A stretch of DNA of 64,000 bases, from NCBI GenBank assembly GCA_023630585.1, contig CM042555.1, positions 18,671,501 through 18,735,500 of the forward strand, given 5' to 3'. Positions within the stretch are counted from its first letter, which is position 1; every line of letters starts with the position of its first letter. Under the pieces are notes generated by a model. That model made no database searches, had not been told where the DNA came from, and saw only the letters and a list, made by a program, of their open reading frames with translations. A program made the translations under genes and the position numbers. The DNA comes from Cranoglanis bouderius. Taxonomy: Eukaryota; Chordata; Actinopteri; Siluriformes; Cranoglanididae. Shown here one piece after another: positions 1 to 12,448 of the stretch.

Positions 1-497
1 GGCAGGTGAGGACCCAGCAAACGCACTCGGGTGCGGATCGTAACAACCGGTCCCAGAGAGCCTAGGGTGAGTTCTCGGTCCTCTTCCAAGTTAACTCTAG
101 AGTAGTGACGAAACGATTCGACTCCGAATCGACCCGACTGACTCAACTGAATCAAACGTGTTGATTCACTGCAAAATCGAGCTGTGAGCAAAGGACGGAG
201 CTGAAACGGTTTAGGAATACGGAGTGTTTCGGATATTTGGATCGACGGAACAAAAAAAATTTTTGGAAAATAAAACAAAGTCCATTGAACGATCAGGATT
301 CAGGGTTTTTGATTCATGTGCAATGTGAAATAGCTGAGCAAGCAGCGCCATAGTGCAGTAAAACTCATTTGCATTAACTCCGCCTTCTACTTTGCACTGT
401 ACAAGTGGACACGCCCCTAATTGCATATTCATTAAGGCACGTTATTTTGCTTATGTGAAACATGCTCCACAAACCATGTCAGTAACTTGTGTGTTTA

Positions 498-498
<1 letters not shown>
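1..498. other. Gene-free unique sequence
   Basis: Single-copy-looking sequence with no credible exon. Short open frames on both strands lack splice context and composition typical of coding DNA. I see nothing else here. Confidence 0.6.
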
Positions 499-540
<42 letters not shown>

Positions 541-811
541 TGTGTGTGTGTGTGTTTCACTGTCAGTCTTGTAGATCAAACATGATTGTCGTGGTGTCAG
601 ATTCAGGCCTAATCAATCCCGCACGGCTCCTTCACACACACACGCACACACTTCAGAAGATGACGCAATGCTGATATGGCGTGTGTGTGTGTGTGTGTGT
701 GTGTGTGCGTCATTGATTTTTGAAGACATAAGCCACGCATGTGTTGATACAGACTAACATGACGTAGGCTTTTACACTTTCAATACACACACATCACTGA
801 CACATCACACT

Positions 812-865
<54 letters not shown>

Positions 866-927
866 GTTTTCCCTTATCATTGACACACACTCGGGTAACG
901 AAGCCTTGACAGCTCTCTGCAGGACTC

Positions 928-974
<47 letters not shown>

Positions 975-1030
975 TACAGTGTGTTACAGCAGACAATGCC
1001 TAAGCTTCACAGTGAGTAATTGTTTTCTGC

Positions 1031-1078
<48 letters not shown>

Positions 1079-1169
1079 AGTACAGTTATTAAGCAGGCCT
1101 GATGGAGTGTGTGTGCTCTACCAGCTAATCAACACACAAATGTTGTGTGTTTTGTTGATATTGTTACTG

Positions 1170-1221
<52 letters not shown>

Positions 1222-1305
1222 TACCTGTTCATGTCTCCTTTTTCTCACTTAGTACTTCCTTAATTCCTTTACACCATTTAAATATAAGGAACTAATGGGA
1301 ACTAG

Positions 1306-1358
<53 letters not shown>

Positions 1359-1487
1359 CCTGCAGGTGCCATATTCAGATGAACTGATGTGTTTCTTGGT
1401 AAAGTTTAAGAATAAACATGACTGCATGCAGCTCGTCAATACACACCCACACTCTCACACACACACACACTCTCACACACACACACA
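499..1487. repeat. Cluster of eight long GT/CA microsatellites
   Basis: Long dinucleotide tracts lie at about 499-555 (GT), 681-707 (GT), 813-864 (GT), 930-973 (CA), 1032-1077 (GT), 1171-1219 (CA), 1306-1355 (GT) and 1441-1487 (imperfect CA). Orientation switches repeatedly, so neighbouring tracts are inverted repeats of one another. The spacers of roughly 60 to 130 bases are unrelated unique sequence. Open frames across this block are repeat artefacts. Confidence 0.95.
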
Positions 1488-1944
1488 TATCACTCCCTCC
1501 TCACCAGCTGTAGCTGTAGGGGGTTTCACTACAGCTATGACTGCTCTAGTTTCACTCTCAGTCAGAGCAGGAAGCGCAGAAAACACACTGAGTGCTTAGA
1601 TACGACAGATGATGTCCTGATGTCCAAGCTAGCAGGTTGAGCCAACAAGCTACGTAGCGTAAACAATGTTTAGCTACCTCGGTGCAGTCTCGCAGCGTAA
1701 CGCCACCTTATTTCATAACATATTTAGAGTTATTGGAGAGAGAAGCTAACTAGCAAGCTAGCTGGCTATTTAGCTGTTTATTTTTAACCTCCTCAGTGTA
1801 ATTCTAGCTTTAAATAATGACTCAATTTCTGTTGCTATTTTTAATCATTAAGTATTCTTGCGAAGGCAGTCGAACTAGCTAGCGTTAGCTTGTTATTAGA
1901 TATGCTTGCTAGAGTTGCAAGGAGCTGTCATTGCTAAACATTTG

Positions 1945-2345
1945 CTAAACATAAGTAACTAGCTAACAGCACCAGAAAATGAGGTGTTGCATAAAGCTAA
2001 GGAGTAGTTATTGGAAGATAACAGCAGCAGAAAATGAGGTAGTAAATAAAGCTAGCATTACACTGAGGAGTTCAATTAGCTAAACATAAATAGCTAGCTA
2101 ATACTATCAGGGAATAAGGTATTTAAATAAAGCTAGCGTTACACTGAGGAGTTGTTATCGATATACTAACATAGCTGAACATAAATAGCTAGCTAGTTAC
2201 TTCAGACAATGAGATGTTAACCAAAGCTGGCGTTAGATAAATATAAACCGCTACACTTTCTACACTTAGGAGTTCACTTAGCTAAACATAAATAGCTAGC
2301 TAATAGCAACAGGAAATGAGTAATTAAATAACACTGGGGTTTTCA
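1945..2345 (+). repeat. Diverged tandem repeat rich in AGCTAGCTA
   Basis: About five degenerate units of roughly 70 to 90 bases follow one another. Each has an element like TTAGCTAAACATAAATAGCT, then a purine-rich GAAATGAGGT-like segment, then an AAATAAAGCTAGCGTTACAC-like segment. Divergence between units is high, so this is an old array. The flanks (1488-1944 and 2346-2712) show no gene, although 1640-1900 is also rich in GCTAGC motifs. Confidence 0.7.
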
Positions 2346-2707
2346 CTGGACTATATTAGCTAAACATAGATAAGCACAAAATGGCCGACCCTGAATTTAG
2401 TGTACTGTATAGTGAATAGACGCATCTTTTAAAATATGTTTAATTGCGTGTGTGAACGCTCCTCAGCTTTGGGGAACAAAAAACGAAACACCCGAACCGA
2501 CTCTGTGGCGTCTGTATGTCCTTTAGACGGGGATTCTTTATGTCATGTGAGGATGTGGATTGTTTCAGGAAAGCTGGACAGGAAGTGGCAGGCCCCGCTG
2601 CTCTTTATCGGTCAGAGAGACAGGAAGAGGAAGGAGCTCAGAGGAAACAGCTCCCCTGCTTACTCACTGCTTTATTAAAATTAGCTCTAACACACTGTCT
2701 GTCACAC

Positions 2708-2712
<5 letters not shown>

Positions 2713-2749
<37 letters not shown>
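2713..2749. repeat. (CA)n microsatellite
   Basis: An almost pure run of alternating C and A, preceded by GCGC. Confidence 0.95.
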
Positions 2750-2751
<2 letters not shown>

Positions 2752-2859
2752 CAAACTCAGCCTCGACTAGGTTGCTACGGCAAGCCAGTGGTTCCAAAAA
2801 CATTATTCTCTCTTTTGTCTCCTTTCTCTTTGTGTTTTTTGTCCGATACTCGGTGACAT

Positions 2860-3010
2860 AAAAAAGGTTCCATGTAGCTCTAAAGCACCTTTGGCTCGGT
2901 TCTCTGAGGGAACCCGTAATGGTTCTACTCAGGATGTTCATTTCAGAAAGCACTTTAGAAAGCTAGAACTATTCACTAAAACCATCAGAAGACCTACTGA
3001 AGAACCTCTT
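2860..3010. repeat. Fragment of a GAACC-rich interspersed repeat
   Basis: The segment repeats GGTTC/GAACC words (for example near 2867, 2899, 2930 and 3001) in the style of the larger copy at 16535-16855. The family is a common fish short repeat in my recollection. Boundaries are approximate. Confidence 0.45.
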
Positions 3011-3016
3011 TGTTCT

Positions 3017-3648
3017 GTCTGTCTGTCTGTATACCTATCTGTCTGTCTGTCTATCTTTCTGTCTGTATCTCTGTTTGTCTATCTGTCTGTATACGTATCT
3101 CAATCTCAATTTTCTGTCTGATTGTCCACCTATGTCTGTCTGTCTAGCTATCTAGCTATCTGTCTGTCTGCTTGTCTGTCTGTATACTTATCTATGTGTC
3201 TGTCTGTCTTGTTATCTGTCTGACTGTCTACCTATGGCTGTCTGTATGTCTGTCTGTCTGTATACATATCTGTCTGTCTGGTTATCTGACTGACTGTCTA
3301 CCTATGTCTGTCTATCTGTCTAGCTATCTGTCTATCCATTTGTCTGCCTGTCTGCCTGTATGCTTATCTATCTGTCTGTCTGTCTGTCTGTCTGTTTATC
3401 TGTCTGACTGTCTACCTATGTCTGTCTATCTGTCTAGCTATCTGTCTATCCATTTGTCTGCCTGTCTGCCTGTATGCTTATCTATCTGTCTGTTTATCTG
3501 TCTGTCTGTTTATCTGTCTGACTGTTTACCTATGTCTGTCTATCTGTCTAGCTATCTGTCTATCCATTTGTCTGCCTGTCTGCCTGTATGCTTATCTATC
3601 TGTCTGTTTATCTGTCTGTCTGTTTATCTGTCTGACTGTCTACCTATG

Positions 3649-3691
<43 letters not shown>

Positions 3692-3808
3692 GTCTGTCTG
3701 TCTATCCATTTGTCTGCCTGTCTGTCTGTATACATATCTGTCTGTCTGTCTGTCTCTCTGTCTGTGTGTCTGTCTGTCTGTATTTCTGTTTGTCAGTCTG
3801 TATACCTA

Positions 3809-3873
<65 letters not shown>
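3017..3873 (+). repeat. Tetranucleotide (TSTC/TATC)n array with 114-bp higher-order unit, ending in (TC)n
   Basis: The stretch is built of TGTC, TATC and related tetramers. The landmark CCTATG recurs at 3301, 3415, 3529 and 3643, exactly 114 bases apart each time, so a 38-codon block was amplified as a unit. It is followed by pure (TATC)n near 3649-3690 and (TC)n at about 3806-3873. One frame stays open for 235 codons only because the unit length is a multiple of three; I do not call a protein. Confidence 0.9.
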
Positions 3874-3874
<1 letters not shown>

Positions 3875-4183
3875 ACTGAAAGCTGAATTGTGACTCATCC
3901 AACACACTTGTTCTCATCTTGCTAACTGATTAGCTGATTAACAGGCTATACGCTAGCTACTAAACACACTACAGTGCTACGATAGATAGATAGGGAGATA
4001 GATAGATAGATAAAAGTGCTTTTTTCTCTAATGCCTAGTTCTCGTTATATAATGAGTTCTCATGAACCCTAACACTTCTTTGGAACATGGCCGTTTAGGA
4101 CACAGCATACATCTGTGGACTGTTTTCAGGAACATCAAAATGAATATTTGACTAATATTTTTTTCTCATTAGACCACTTCCCC

Positions 4184-4225
<42 letters not shown>

Positions 4226-6060
4226 ATGGGTGGGTGGGCGCTTGTGGTGGTGGTGGTGGTGTGTGATGGTGTTAACCCAGCTGCATTAGTTCCTTGTAAA
4301 ACTCTGATTTCCAGAAGATGATAGTGTTGTGTGGAATTCACAGCGTGGGCGCTGGCTCTCGGCCAGACACGAAGTGCACTTCCACTTAACACGCACTCAC
4401 TCATGCCTTCGCACGTTAGCATAATGCTACACTCGGCTAGCTCTGTATACATAGACAAACTGGAGAACCTTTTTTGGGTGATGGAAGACGGTACCCAGCA
4501 TAAATCAACACCTCTACACATTACACATTTAGGGTTCTACCAGGAACCTTTAGATCTGTTTTATGTATTTTGTTTAGTAAATAACATTGGATGTTACCTG
4601 TTTAAACGACCTTAAAAGTGTGTGTGTATGTGTGTGAGAGAGAGAGAGAGAGCGAGCGGGATCTTTGTCATCACATTTGGCTTGGGTAGTGTGAACTCAA
4701 AAACTTCAAATGCTGAAGTCAGCTGGGTGTTGGTCAGTCAGTGTTGGGTTTCGGGGGAAAAAAAAAAAACACACACGCTACAATGGAGTTTGAAGTCAAG
4801 GTCAGCATCATGGGCTTCCTGTGTGAGTGTGTGAGTGTGTGTGTACCGTCCAAATTCACCTTTCTCTAGTGTCTTGTTTTAAAATTATATTAAACAATAG
4901 ATGTCACATTGAGTTTTCGCCAGTGGATTCCTGATATTATTACAAATCCTATCCTATTTATAATAGAACTTTTCAAAAACATTTGCGTTTTATTCATGCA
5001 AATGAAGCTCCGGCTTATTTAAATACGTATTAATATGCATGAGTCTAATTTAAGAACATTGATTGTAGAGTTAAATTCTTTATTTCATCACAAAGATGCA
5101 CTCAAGGGGAAAAGAATTTGTTTATCATTTAATCAAGAAAATCTAGCGTACTGTTATGAGAAATTAGTGTTATTTTTTTTACGCGGTTTTCAGGATTAAA
5201 ATCTATCATAAATCTGACAATTAATAACATTTTGACATATATTTCTATAATCAGCTTTGAAATAGTAATAGCAATGAACATGTAAAACTTCATGAATCTA
5301 CAATTTGGATTTTTTATCTTTTTGTTAAAATTTTTTTTTAGGTTTAAAAATAAACGTGTAAGTGTGGTTCATAAGGTCTATAAAAGATACTGACATGTAT
5401 ATATTATAATGACACTTAGCTTGATATTTATATAAGGAAACAGGCTTTACAAGCATATACAATACGACGTGATTGTGAAGTGGGCGGAGCTTCTTCAGAG
5501 TTGCTAAGTTTTAAATAATGCATTGGTTGTGAACAGACAAAGACAAAAAACATAGATTTTTGAATATAGAAAAGCAAGATTTTTCTGTTGTTTTGATATT
5601 TTTTACACTACAGTTTAAGAGTAGACATTTTATACATGCAATTTAACCAACCATCTGATAAATTGCATGAACAGAATTGTCATTTCCTCTTGTAGTGTCT
5701 TGCATTAATGAAATGTAGAAAAACTCAGTTTCTGTTTCCTCTAAATGTATCTTTGATGTGCACACTGCTGCTGGAGTCATGGATTGTTTCAGCTGTTAGT
5801 CATATAGCTGCTCTGAGTCATGTGTGGTATTTATTTATGAAGGCTGAGTCACTCATTCACATCGTTTTTCATACAGTTAATAAGCCTGAGGATTTTAAAG
5901 CCAGCTCTTTTTTTTTTTCCTCTGGGATATTTTTTCAAACAGGCTTCACTTCTAAAACGTCTAGGTACTTATTCCAGAATGTTCAGCACATGGTGGTATT
6001 ATTAACACCTCAAAACACGGTTGAGAAGCCCGTGTTCTTTTCACGAGACAGTCAATAAGG
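3874..6060. other. Gene-free interval with minor repeats
   Basis: No exon is recognisable. It holds a short (GATA)n near 3982-4012, a (GT)n at 4187-4219 followed by (GGT)n, a short (GA)n near 4636-4655, and otherwise AT-rich single-copy sequence. Confidence 0.6.
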
Positions 6061-6960
6061 TACAGTGCAGTCAGAAAGTATTCAGACCCCTTCATTTTTT
6101 CCCCCCACATTTTGTTCTGTTGGATTTTCTGCCATCCTTCTCTGCAGATCCTCTCAGGCTGTATCAGGTTGGATGGGGACGGTCGGTGGGCAGCCATTTT
6201 CAGGTCTCACCAGAGATGTTCGATTGGGTTCAAGTCCGGGCTCTGGCTTTGGGCCACTCAAGGACATTCACAGAGTTGTCCCTAAGCCACTCTTGCGTTG
6301 TCTGGGCTGTGTGCTTAGGATCATTGTCCTGTTGGAAGGTACTCCTTCAGCCGAGTCTGAGGTCCTGATCGCCGTGCAATGGGTTTTCATTAAGGATATC
6401 TCTGTATTTTGCTGCGTTCAGCTTTCTTTCCTTCTACCAAGACTAGTGCCCCAAGTGCCCCTGCCTCTGAAAAACACCCCCACAGCTTGATGCTACCACC
6501 AACATGCGTCACCGTTGGGATGGTATTGCACAGATGATGAGCGGTATCTGGTTTCTTCCAGAAATGACGCTTGGAATTGAGGCCAAAGAGTTCAATCTTC
6601 GTTTCATCAGACCAGAGAATCTTGTTTCTCATGCGTTTTTGCAAATTCCAAGCAGGCTTTCGTGTGTCTTGCACTGAGGAAAGGCTTCCATCTGGTCACT
6701 CTGCCATAAAGCCCAGATTGGTGGAGTGTTGCAGCGATGGTTGACCTTCTGCAAGTTTCTCCCATCTCCCTCCACACATGATCTCTGGAGCTCAACCAGA
6801 ATGACCATCGGGTTCTTGGTCACCTCTCTTACTAAGGCCCTTCTCTCCTGATTGCTCAGTTTGGCCTTGCGGCCAGCTTTAGAGTCCTGATTGTTCCAAA
6901 CTTCTTCCGCTGAATTATGGCGCCACTGGGAACCTTCAAGGCAGTTCCAGCATTCACAAA
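6061..6960 (-). pseudogene. Truncated, frameshifted Tc1-type transposon with transposase remnant
   Basis: The left edge (6061 onward) is a Tc1-like terminal sequence, TACAGTGCAGTCAGAAAG. Reading the minus strand from about 6850 down to 6090 gives a decayed Tc1/mariner transposase. Visible pieces are an N-terminal helix-turn-helix part (about 6629-6823), the block with WSDETKIELFG (first catalytic Asp, about 6550-6620), a QDNDPKH block (second Asp, about 6320-6345) and a shifted LNPIEH block (Glu, about 6220). The pieces lie in different frames, so frameshifts separate them, and the other terminal repeat is missing. The copy cannot be active. Confidence 0.88.
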
Positions 6961-7996
6961 ATTACTATAACTTCCTTCACATTATTCAACAGACCAAAAT
7001 TGCCCCTTGTTGGACAGTACCGTGTGTATCATAATTGAAATTCCATAGTTTTATAAATGTATGGAAAAACAGTACTGAGAAAGTATACTTAAGTGAAAGT
7101 ATAGATAATTTGTCATAATTATAAGTTAAAAGTGGAGGAATCCAGGTACAAATGTACTCAAATGAAAGTAAACAAGTTACTACTTAATCTTTTTAGCAGA
7201 CGGAATTACATTAGTCATGTTTTCATGTGAAAAGTAACTTTTATTACTTATCTAAAACTATTAGAAAACAGTTTTACACTAACTACACAACTATGATGTT
7301 TCACCTGATAACGTCAACCAATCTCTGTAAGTTTCCAATATAAGTACGCCAAAAAACCACAACAACTTGCGTATAATAACCAAGTACAATTACGTACTGT
7401 AAGTATTGTCCATTCCTGCTTCCTGTTAGCTAGCTAACATTGTTACTGTTTTGACTAATGGTCATATTTGTTGTTCTCGTAGTTAAATGTAGCTAGCTTG
7501 GCACAGGTTCGATTAACTAGCTATCAGCTGTAGTAGTGAGGTGATTGCTCATGACATCATGACTATTGGTGTACAATTTACTGTTGTATTTAGAAATAAA
7601 AAAATATATATTTATTCTGGCTAAATAATTAATAGATATGTAGTCTTATTAATTATCCGATATCCATTTTGGACGTTAGACAAATAGGCAGTGTGTTGTA
7701 CGACAAGTGATCTATTAGTTTTAAACGAGCCCATTGCTTACGTATTTTTGTGTCAACTACTAGTTGCATACATCTGCTAATCGAATGGTTTTCTCTTAAT
7801 TTTTTATTTTTTATTTTTTTTTTACTACTTTCTCCTTTTCTATATCATGACCTTTAGAGACCCAGGCTTGGTCTTGTATATTGTTTCTGCTCCATCCTGT
7901 CCGTCTCCTGCTCTGTTCTATACATCACTTCCTGTCCTTCCTGTCTCAAAGGCAAACAATGAGAACAATACTATGCAATATTTATGTATGCATGTG
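6961..7996. other. Gene-free AT-rich interval
   Basis: AT-rich sequence with no credible exon or family-level repeat that I recognise. 7081-7400 has repeated AAGTAnnA-type words but no clear unit. Confidence 0.5.
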
Positions 7997-7998
7997 TA

Positions 7999-8408
7999 CA
8001 GTACTGTGCAAAAGTTTTAGGCACATGCAAAGAAATGCTGTAGAGCAAAGATGCCTTGAAAAAAATTAAATAAAATGTTTCTACATAAAAAATAAAAAAA
8101 AACAGTAAAGAGCAGTAAACAGTAGTAAATGAAACAAAGTCAATATTTGGTGTGACAAAAAAATAAAAACAAAATTAGTAGTCTCCAATACAATTAGTGC
8201 AGTTTTATAAGGAAATGAGCTGGTAAGTTTTATTAAGCATCTTGCAGAACCAGCCACAGTTCTTCTGGAGACTTTGACTAGAAAACTAATGTTTGGGAAT
8301 CTAAAATGTTTTTTGTACTGACTTGATAATGTAGAAGTCATCAAATAAAAAATCTACAACAAAGTTTGTACTAAAAGAAATAGGGTGCCTAAAACTTTTG
8401 CACAGTAC

Positions 8409-8410
<2 letters not shown>
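7999..8410. mobile_element. Tc1/mariner-type MITE, about 412 bp
   Basis: Near-perfect terminal inverted repeats of about 26 bases bound it. The left end is CAGTACTGTGCAAAAGTTTT and continues to 8024. The right end is its reverse complement at 8385-8410. TA precedes the left end; the matching right TA is altered, where a TG/TA microsatellite now begins. The interior is AT-rich and non-coding. The ends resemble those of fish Tc1-derived elements. Confidence 0.85.
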
Positions 8411-8413
<3 letters not shown>

Positions 8414-8487
<74 letters not shown>

Positions 8488-8647
8488 TTTTACAGCAATA
8501 ATATAGGAAATAGAAGGATTTATGAAGTACCATTTCTGTTTTTGGAAATATGAGTGGAACTTTCTAGTAAGAACCTCTAACTAGACACGAACTGGAGTAT
8601 TTGGGACCCCGGTGTGGTATTGGTGGCGTTGCCAGGAAGAGCTTGTC

Positions 8648-8712
<65 letters not shown>
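8414..8712. repeat. (TA)n and (GT)n microsatellites
   Basis: A pure (TA)n occupies about 8414-8486, directly against the MITE end. A (GT)n of nearly 60 bases follows at 8655-8712 with a short GA tail. The 170 bases between are unique. Confidence 0.95.
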
Positions 8713-8724
<12 letters not shown>

Positions 8725-9749
8725 CCTTTCCACTGACCTTTAAAGTGAGAACATTAGGGTTATTTGTAAAATTTGTACAAATTTCACATCCTCCTGTTTC
8801 ATGTGCATTTGATACGTCTCTATCATTCGAGAGTTTCTGAGCTACACCATGTCTATACTTTTTTTTTTCATCACACCCACATGCACTCTGTCCTTCTTCT
8901 TACACACTGACACACACACCATGATCTGTGTCGTCCCTCATCCCCGTATGAATCATACCAAGGACTTTCCCTTGCTTCGATCTTGGATACACTAAGGGTT
9001 GTGTCTCAATAAGGTGTGTGTGTGTGTGTGCTCTAATGAAGACACAGAGATAGTGAGCTAAATATAGCTCCTCTCTGAGGTAAAGAGAACGCCTCCTCCT
9101 GAAGGACGTGTCACCCTTCTTTCCTTCTTTTTTTTTTTTTTTTTGTCTGTCATTTATACACGATGTGATGCGATGCTTGCAGACTGTGATGGAGTCGATC
9201 ATGATGCTGTCGGTGCTTTGTTATAGAAGGAACTAGTCGTCTTGCCCTGAGCGAACGTGCGAACATTGCTGTTCACTGCAAAAACATTATACCTAGATGA
9301 TATTTACGGGGAAAACAACTGGTACAAGATTACAAAGAAAAACCCACGTATGATTATTAAAACTGTTTTCTGCTTGAAATGGACTTCTAAGTGCTTCTAA
9401 AACATCAACATATGTGATATATCATATCATATAATATTACTCTTAACATCTTAACATAACACTATTTTACCATATGTGAATGAGAAAACAGCTGTGAACC
9501 CCAGCACACACTAAATAAACATCTGGAAGTAAATTTCACTTTCATTGTGTCCTCATTTTGCACTCGACTCAGTACAACACTAAATATACATTACAGACAT
9601 TATACAGTGCTGTAATGCATATACACCAATTCACACCATAACTGATATAGTGTATTTAATATAAATAAAGAATTTTTTTTTTTGTCCAATTTAATCACCA
9701 TAGGATTGTTGATTGAATTTTCTTATTATTAAGGAACAATATGTCATAC

Positions 9750-9912
9750 TTTTTTTTTTTTTTTTTATCCGTTTATAGTTACAGAGAAACGGCAAAAAGT
9801 AAACTCTCCTGTGTCGGGGAACTTTAAGTCACAGCTTGTTTGTAAACGAATCGACACCATCTGACCAATCAGAATCGAGAATCCCACAGCGCCGTGGTAT
9901 AATTTCCATGTT
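9750..9912 (+). mobile_element. Fragment of interspersed family A (3' part)
   Basis: It contains the family's terminal block, CTGACCAATCAGAATCGAGA at about 9860-9881, then the CAGCGC-GTGGTATAA end. The internal half is deleted. See the full copy at 11370-11937 for the family description. The rest of 8713-10236 shows no gene. Confidence 0.7.
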
Positions 9913-10163
9913 CAAAAGCGATTGCGTCATTCCTAAGAGGTCGTGTACGTGTTTTTTTTTGTTGTTTTTTTTTTGAGTGGCCTCTCATACGATTTCCAGT
10001 ACGATTTGCTGTATAATTACCGAAGCCTGTCTTTAAAAAGTAAAGTGTGATGTTGTGATGTCAGAGGAAAAGGAGGGAGGAGGAATCTACCTACGGCCGT
10101 CACCTTCCGAGAATGTTTGCGTAGATATGGCTCTTTCTGTCCCTCCTCAACTTTCTCTGTGCG

Positions 10164-10170
10164 TGAGTCA
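10164..10170 (+). promoter_or_regulatory. AP-1 consensus motif TGAGTCA
   Basis: An exact TGAGTCA lies in a unique, moderately GC-rich block (10030-10190) between repeats. Such a short motif is weak evidence alone; function is inference. Confidence 0.25.
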
Positions 10171-10234
10171 CACAAAAACAAAATCCGCCCAGGTGGAATG
10201 AACGAAAAGGCAGCATGACGGAGAGAGAAAGAAT

Positions 10235-10236
<2 letters not shown>

Positions 10237-10317
<81 letters not shown>
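10237..10317. repeat. Compound (GA)n(GT)n microsatellite
   Basis: A GA run at 10237-10287 switches directly to a GT run ending near 10317. Confidence 0.95.
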
Positions 10318-10319
<2 letters not shown>

Positions 10320-10609
10320 AGTGAGAAGTAATTTCGGCTACATGATACACTTAATGACTAGAACACGCGGTGACAGATATCATGCTGTAATGTCAGTCTT
10401 ACCTACAAAAAAAAAATGCTACCATCAATATAATGGAAATGATGATGATGGAGGAGGAGGAGGATGAGGTCATTGTCCGAACTGAATCATCACCCGCAAT
10501 CGAACAATGGCCCTGGTGTTTGTATACACAGAACCTTTGAATGCTCCAGACTAATGCTTTTAACATATGTGGTTATCGTGTAGCGTCAGAAAGGCCCTAA
10601 CACACACAT

Positions 10610-11095
10610 ACACACACTTGTCTTACTATCATTGTGAAGACCCTCCATTAATGCTATGATGCACAGAAACCTGACTTGTGGGGACTGGCCAAATGTTAAG
10701 GGTCAAACCTGTCAGATGTTTCCGTCCTTGTAGGGACATTAGGTCCCCACTAAGATTTAAAAACATGCCCACACACGTTTGTCTTATTATTCTTGTGAGG
10801 ACCGTCCATTAATGCTATGATGCACAGAAACCTGACTTGTGGGGACCAGGCAAATGTCAAGGGTCAAACCTATCAGATGTTTCTCTCCTTGTAGGGACAT
10901 TAGGTCCCCAGTAAGATTTAAAAACATGCCCACACACATTTTTCTTACTATCCTTGTGAGGACCTTCCATTAATGCTATGATACACTTAAGCCTGACTCT
11001 TGGGGACCAGCCAAATCTCAAGGGTCAAACCTGTCAGATGTTTCTGTCCTTGTAGGGACATTAGGTCCCCACTAAGATTTAAAAACATACGCGCG
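10610..11095 (+). repeat. Three tandem copies of a 160-bp unit
   Basis: Three direct copies, about 10610-10775, 10776-10935 and 10936-11090, share CCATTAATGCTATGATGCAC, a CTGACTTGTGGGGACC block, GGGTCAAACCTGTCAGATGT and TAGGGACATTAGGTCCCCA. Copies are about 90% alike by eye and are joined by short CACACA runs. Related GGGGACC/GGTCCCC repeats are familiar in fish genomes. There is no coding potential. Confidence 0.9.
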
Positions 11096-11369
11096 CACAC
11101 ACACACACGCACACAAATACACAAAACAGGGGATTTATAAGTACAATGGAATGATGGGAAAGCAGACAGAAATCAGAAATTCTCACCAGTAATGAGGAAC
11201 TGAGAAAGAGATTAAAGGACCGTCATGACTGTGTCTAAATGTCACTCGCATATGACATTACGGAAATGCAGAATAGTCTTAATGGGATTTTCTGTGATCC
11301 GTCTGCAGGGAACCTGATTTAAACATATGTAAACAAACAAAAAAAACTTCACACACTTCCACTTTCTCT

Positions 11370-11937
11370 ACATTATAAACATTGTGTAAGCTATTCTGGG
11401 AAAATAGTCAACAACGGCATGGTGCGATGAAAGCGATGAAAGAAATATTTTCCTATAACTTCAGCGCATCCCGAAGCGTCTTATTCCTCTTACAACACAG
11501 CTATTTTCTGAACAGTCAGGTTTTATTTTTATCTGTTTATAGTTACGTTCAAACAAGTGTTTTTTTCATTTACGTTATAGCAGCTATAAAGAATCGTTCC
11601 CTCACCGTCTTGTCCTTCTTCCGAGAAACCACAAAGTGTAAACTCGTCTGTCTTGAGGATGTCGGAAATCTTAACGTTATAGCTTTACCTCTGACGCTGG
11701 AGACTCCTTCCATAAACATCTCAATCAACGTTTAAAAAAAAAAAAAATCTGTTCATGTGGAGCGTCCCTGTGAATGACCTGTTACTATAGAAACGATAAC
11801 GTATTCGAACGAGCATAATAATACGAACCAGCGTAAAAGAAAATAAAGCACTACTCTAATGGGTGCTGTTACAGAAAATGAATTGTCACATTCCGGCCAA
11901 TCGGATTCGAGAATTCCGCATCGCTGTTGTGTGATTA
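11370..11937 (+). mobile_element. Full-length copy of interspersed family A (non-autonomous)
   Basis: This defines the family. The 5' part is an imperfect hairpin around ATTTTCCTATAAC. It is followed by TTATTCCTCTTA, an ATCTGTTTATAGTTAC block, GTTATAGCAGCTATAAAGAA, a CTGGAGACTCCTTCCATAAA block, CTATAGAAACGATAACGT, and an end with CCAATCGGATTCGAGAATTC. The same blocks recur in order at 53330-53860 and in reverse at 33905-34420 and 45365-45765, with partial copies elsewhere. No protein is encoded. The length of about 550 bases suggests a MITE-like or hairpin element, but I cannot name the superfamily. Confidence 0.8.
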
Positions 11938-12244
11938 AAATGAATCAGTTCACTATTGTATCATTTGTGAAATCGTTATTACTTGACTTATCAAATCTTG
12001 CCACATTCTCTATAGATTAGGATATGCAGGCTGACTCATAGGGCTTTAAATGGTGTGTGTGTGTGAGTGAGTGAGTGTGTGTGTGTGTGTGAATCCCAGC
12101 ACATTCTTTTCAGTTTCTATATACTGACACACAGACACACCACAAATACACAGAATAGAGAATTACATTACACACACATGTCTATGAATAAAGCTATTGT
12201 GACCTGGAGCACAGAAATGTATAGGGAAGAAGCAGATCAGAAGC

Positions 12245-12245
<1 letters not shown>

Positions 12246-12296
<51 letters not shown>

Positions 12297-12409
12297 GTGT
12301 GTGTGTTGGAAGAAGTGTGACACAGAGATGATCAGTAAACAGAATCGGAGTGTTGGTGTTGTGAGTCAAGGCTTACTGTGGAACATTGTGTGTGTCTGTG
12401 TGTCTGTGT

Positions 12410-12448
<39 letters not shown>

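Noticed and set aside
3172..3879. 235-codon open frame, Cys/Leu/Ser-rich
   Set aside because: It is a translated tetranucleotide array whose unit is a multiple of three; no start context, splice signals or domain.
6390..6823. Functional transposase
   Set aside because: Catalytic blocks are in different frames and one terminal repeat is missing.
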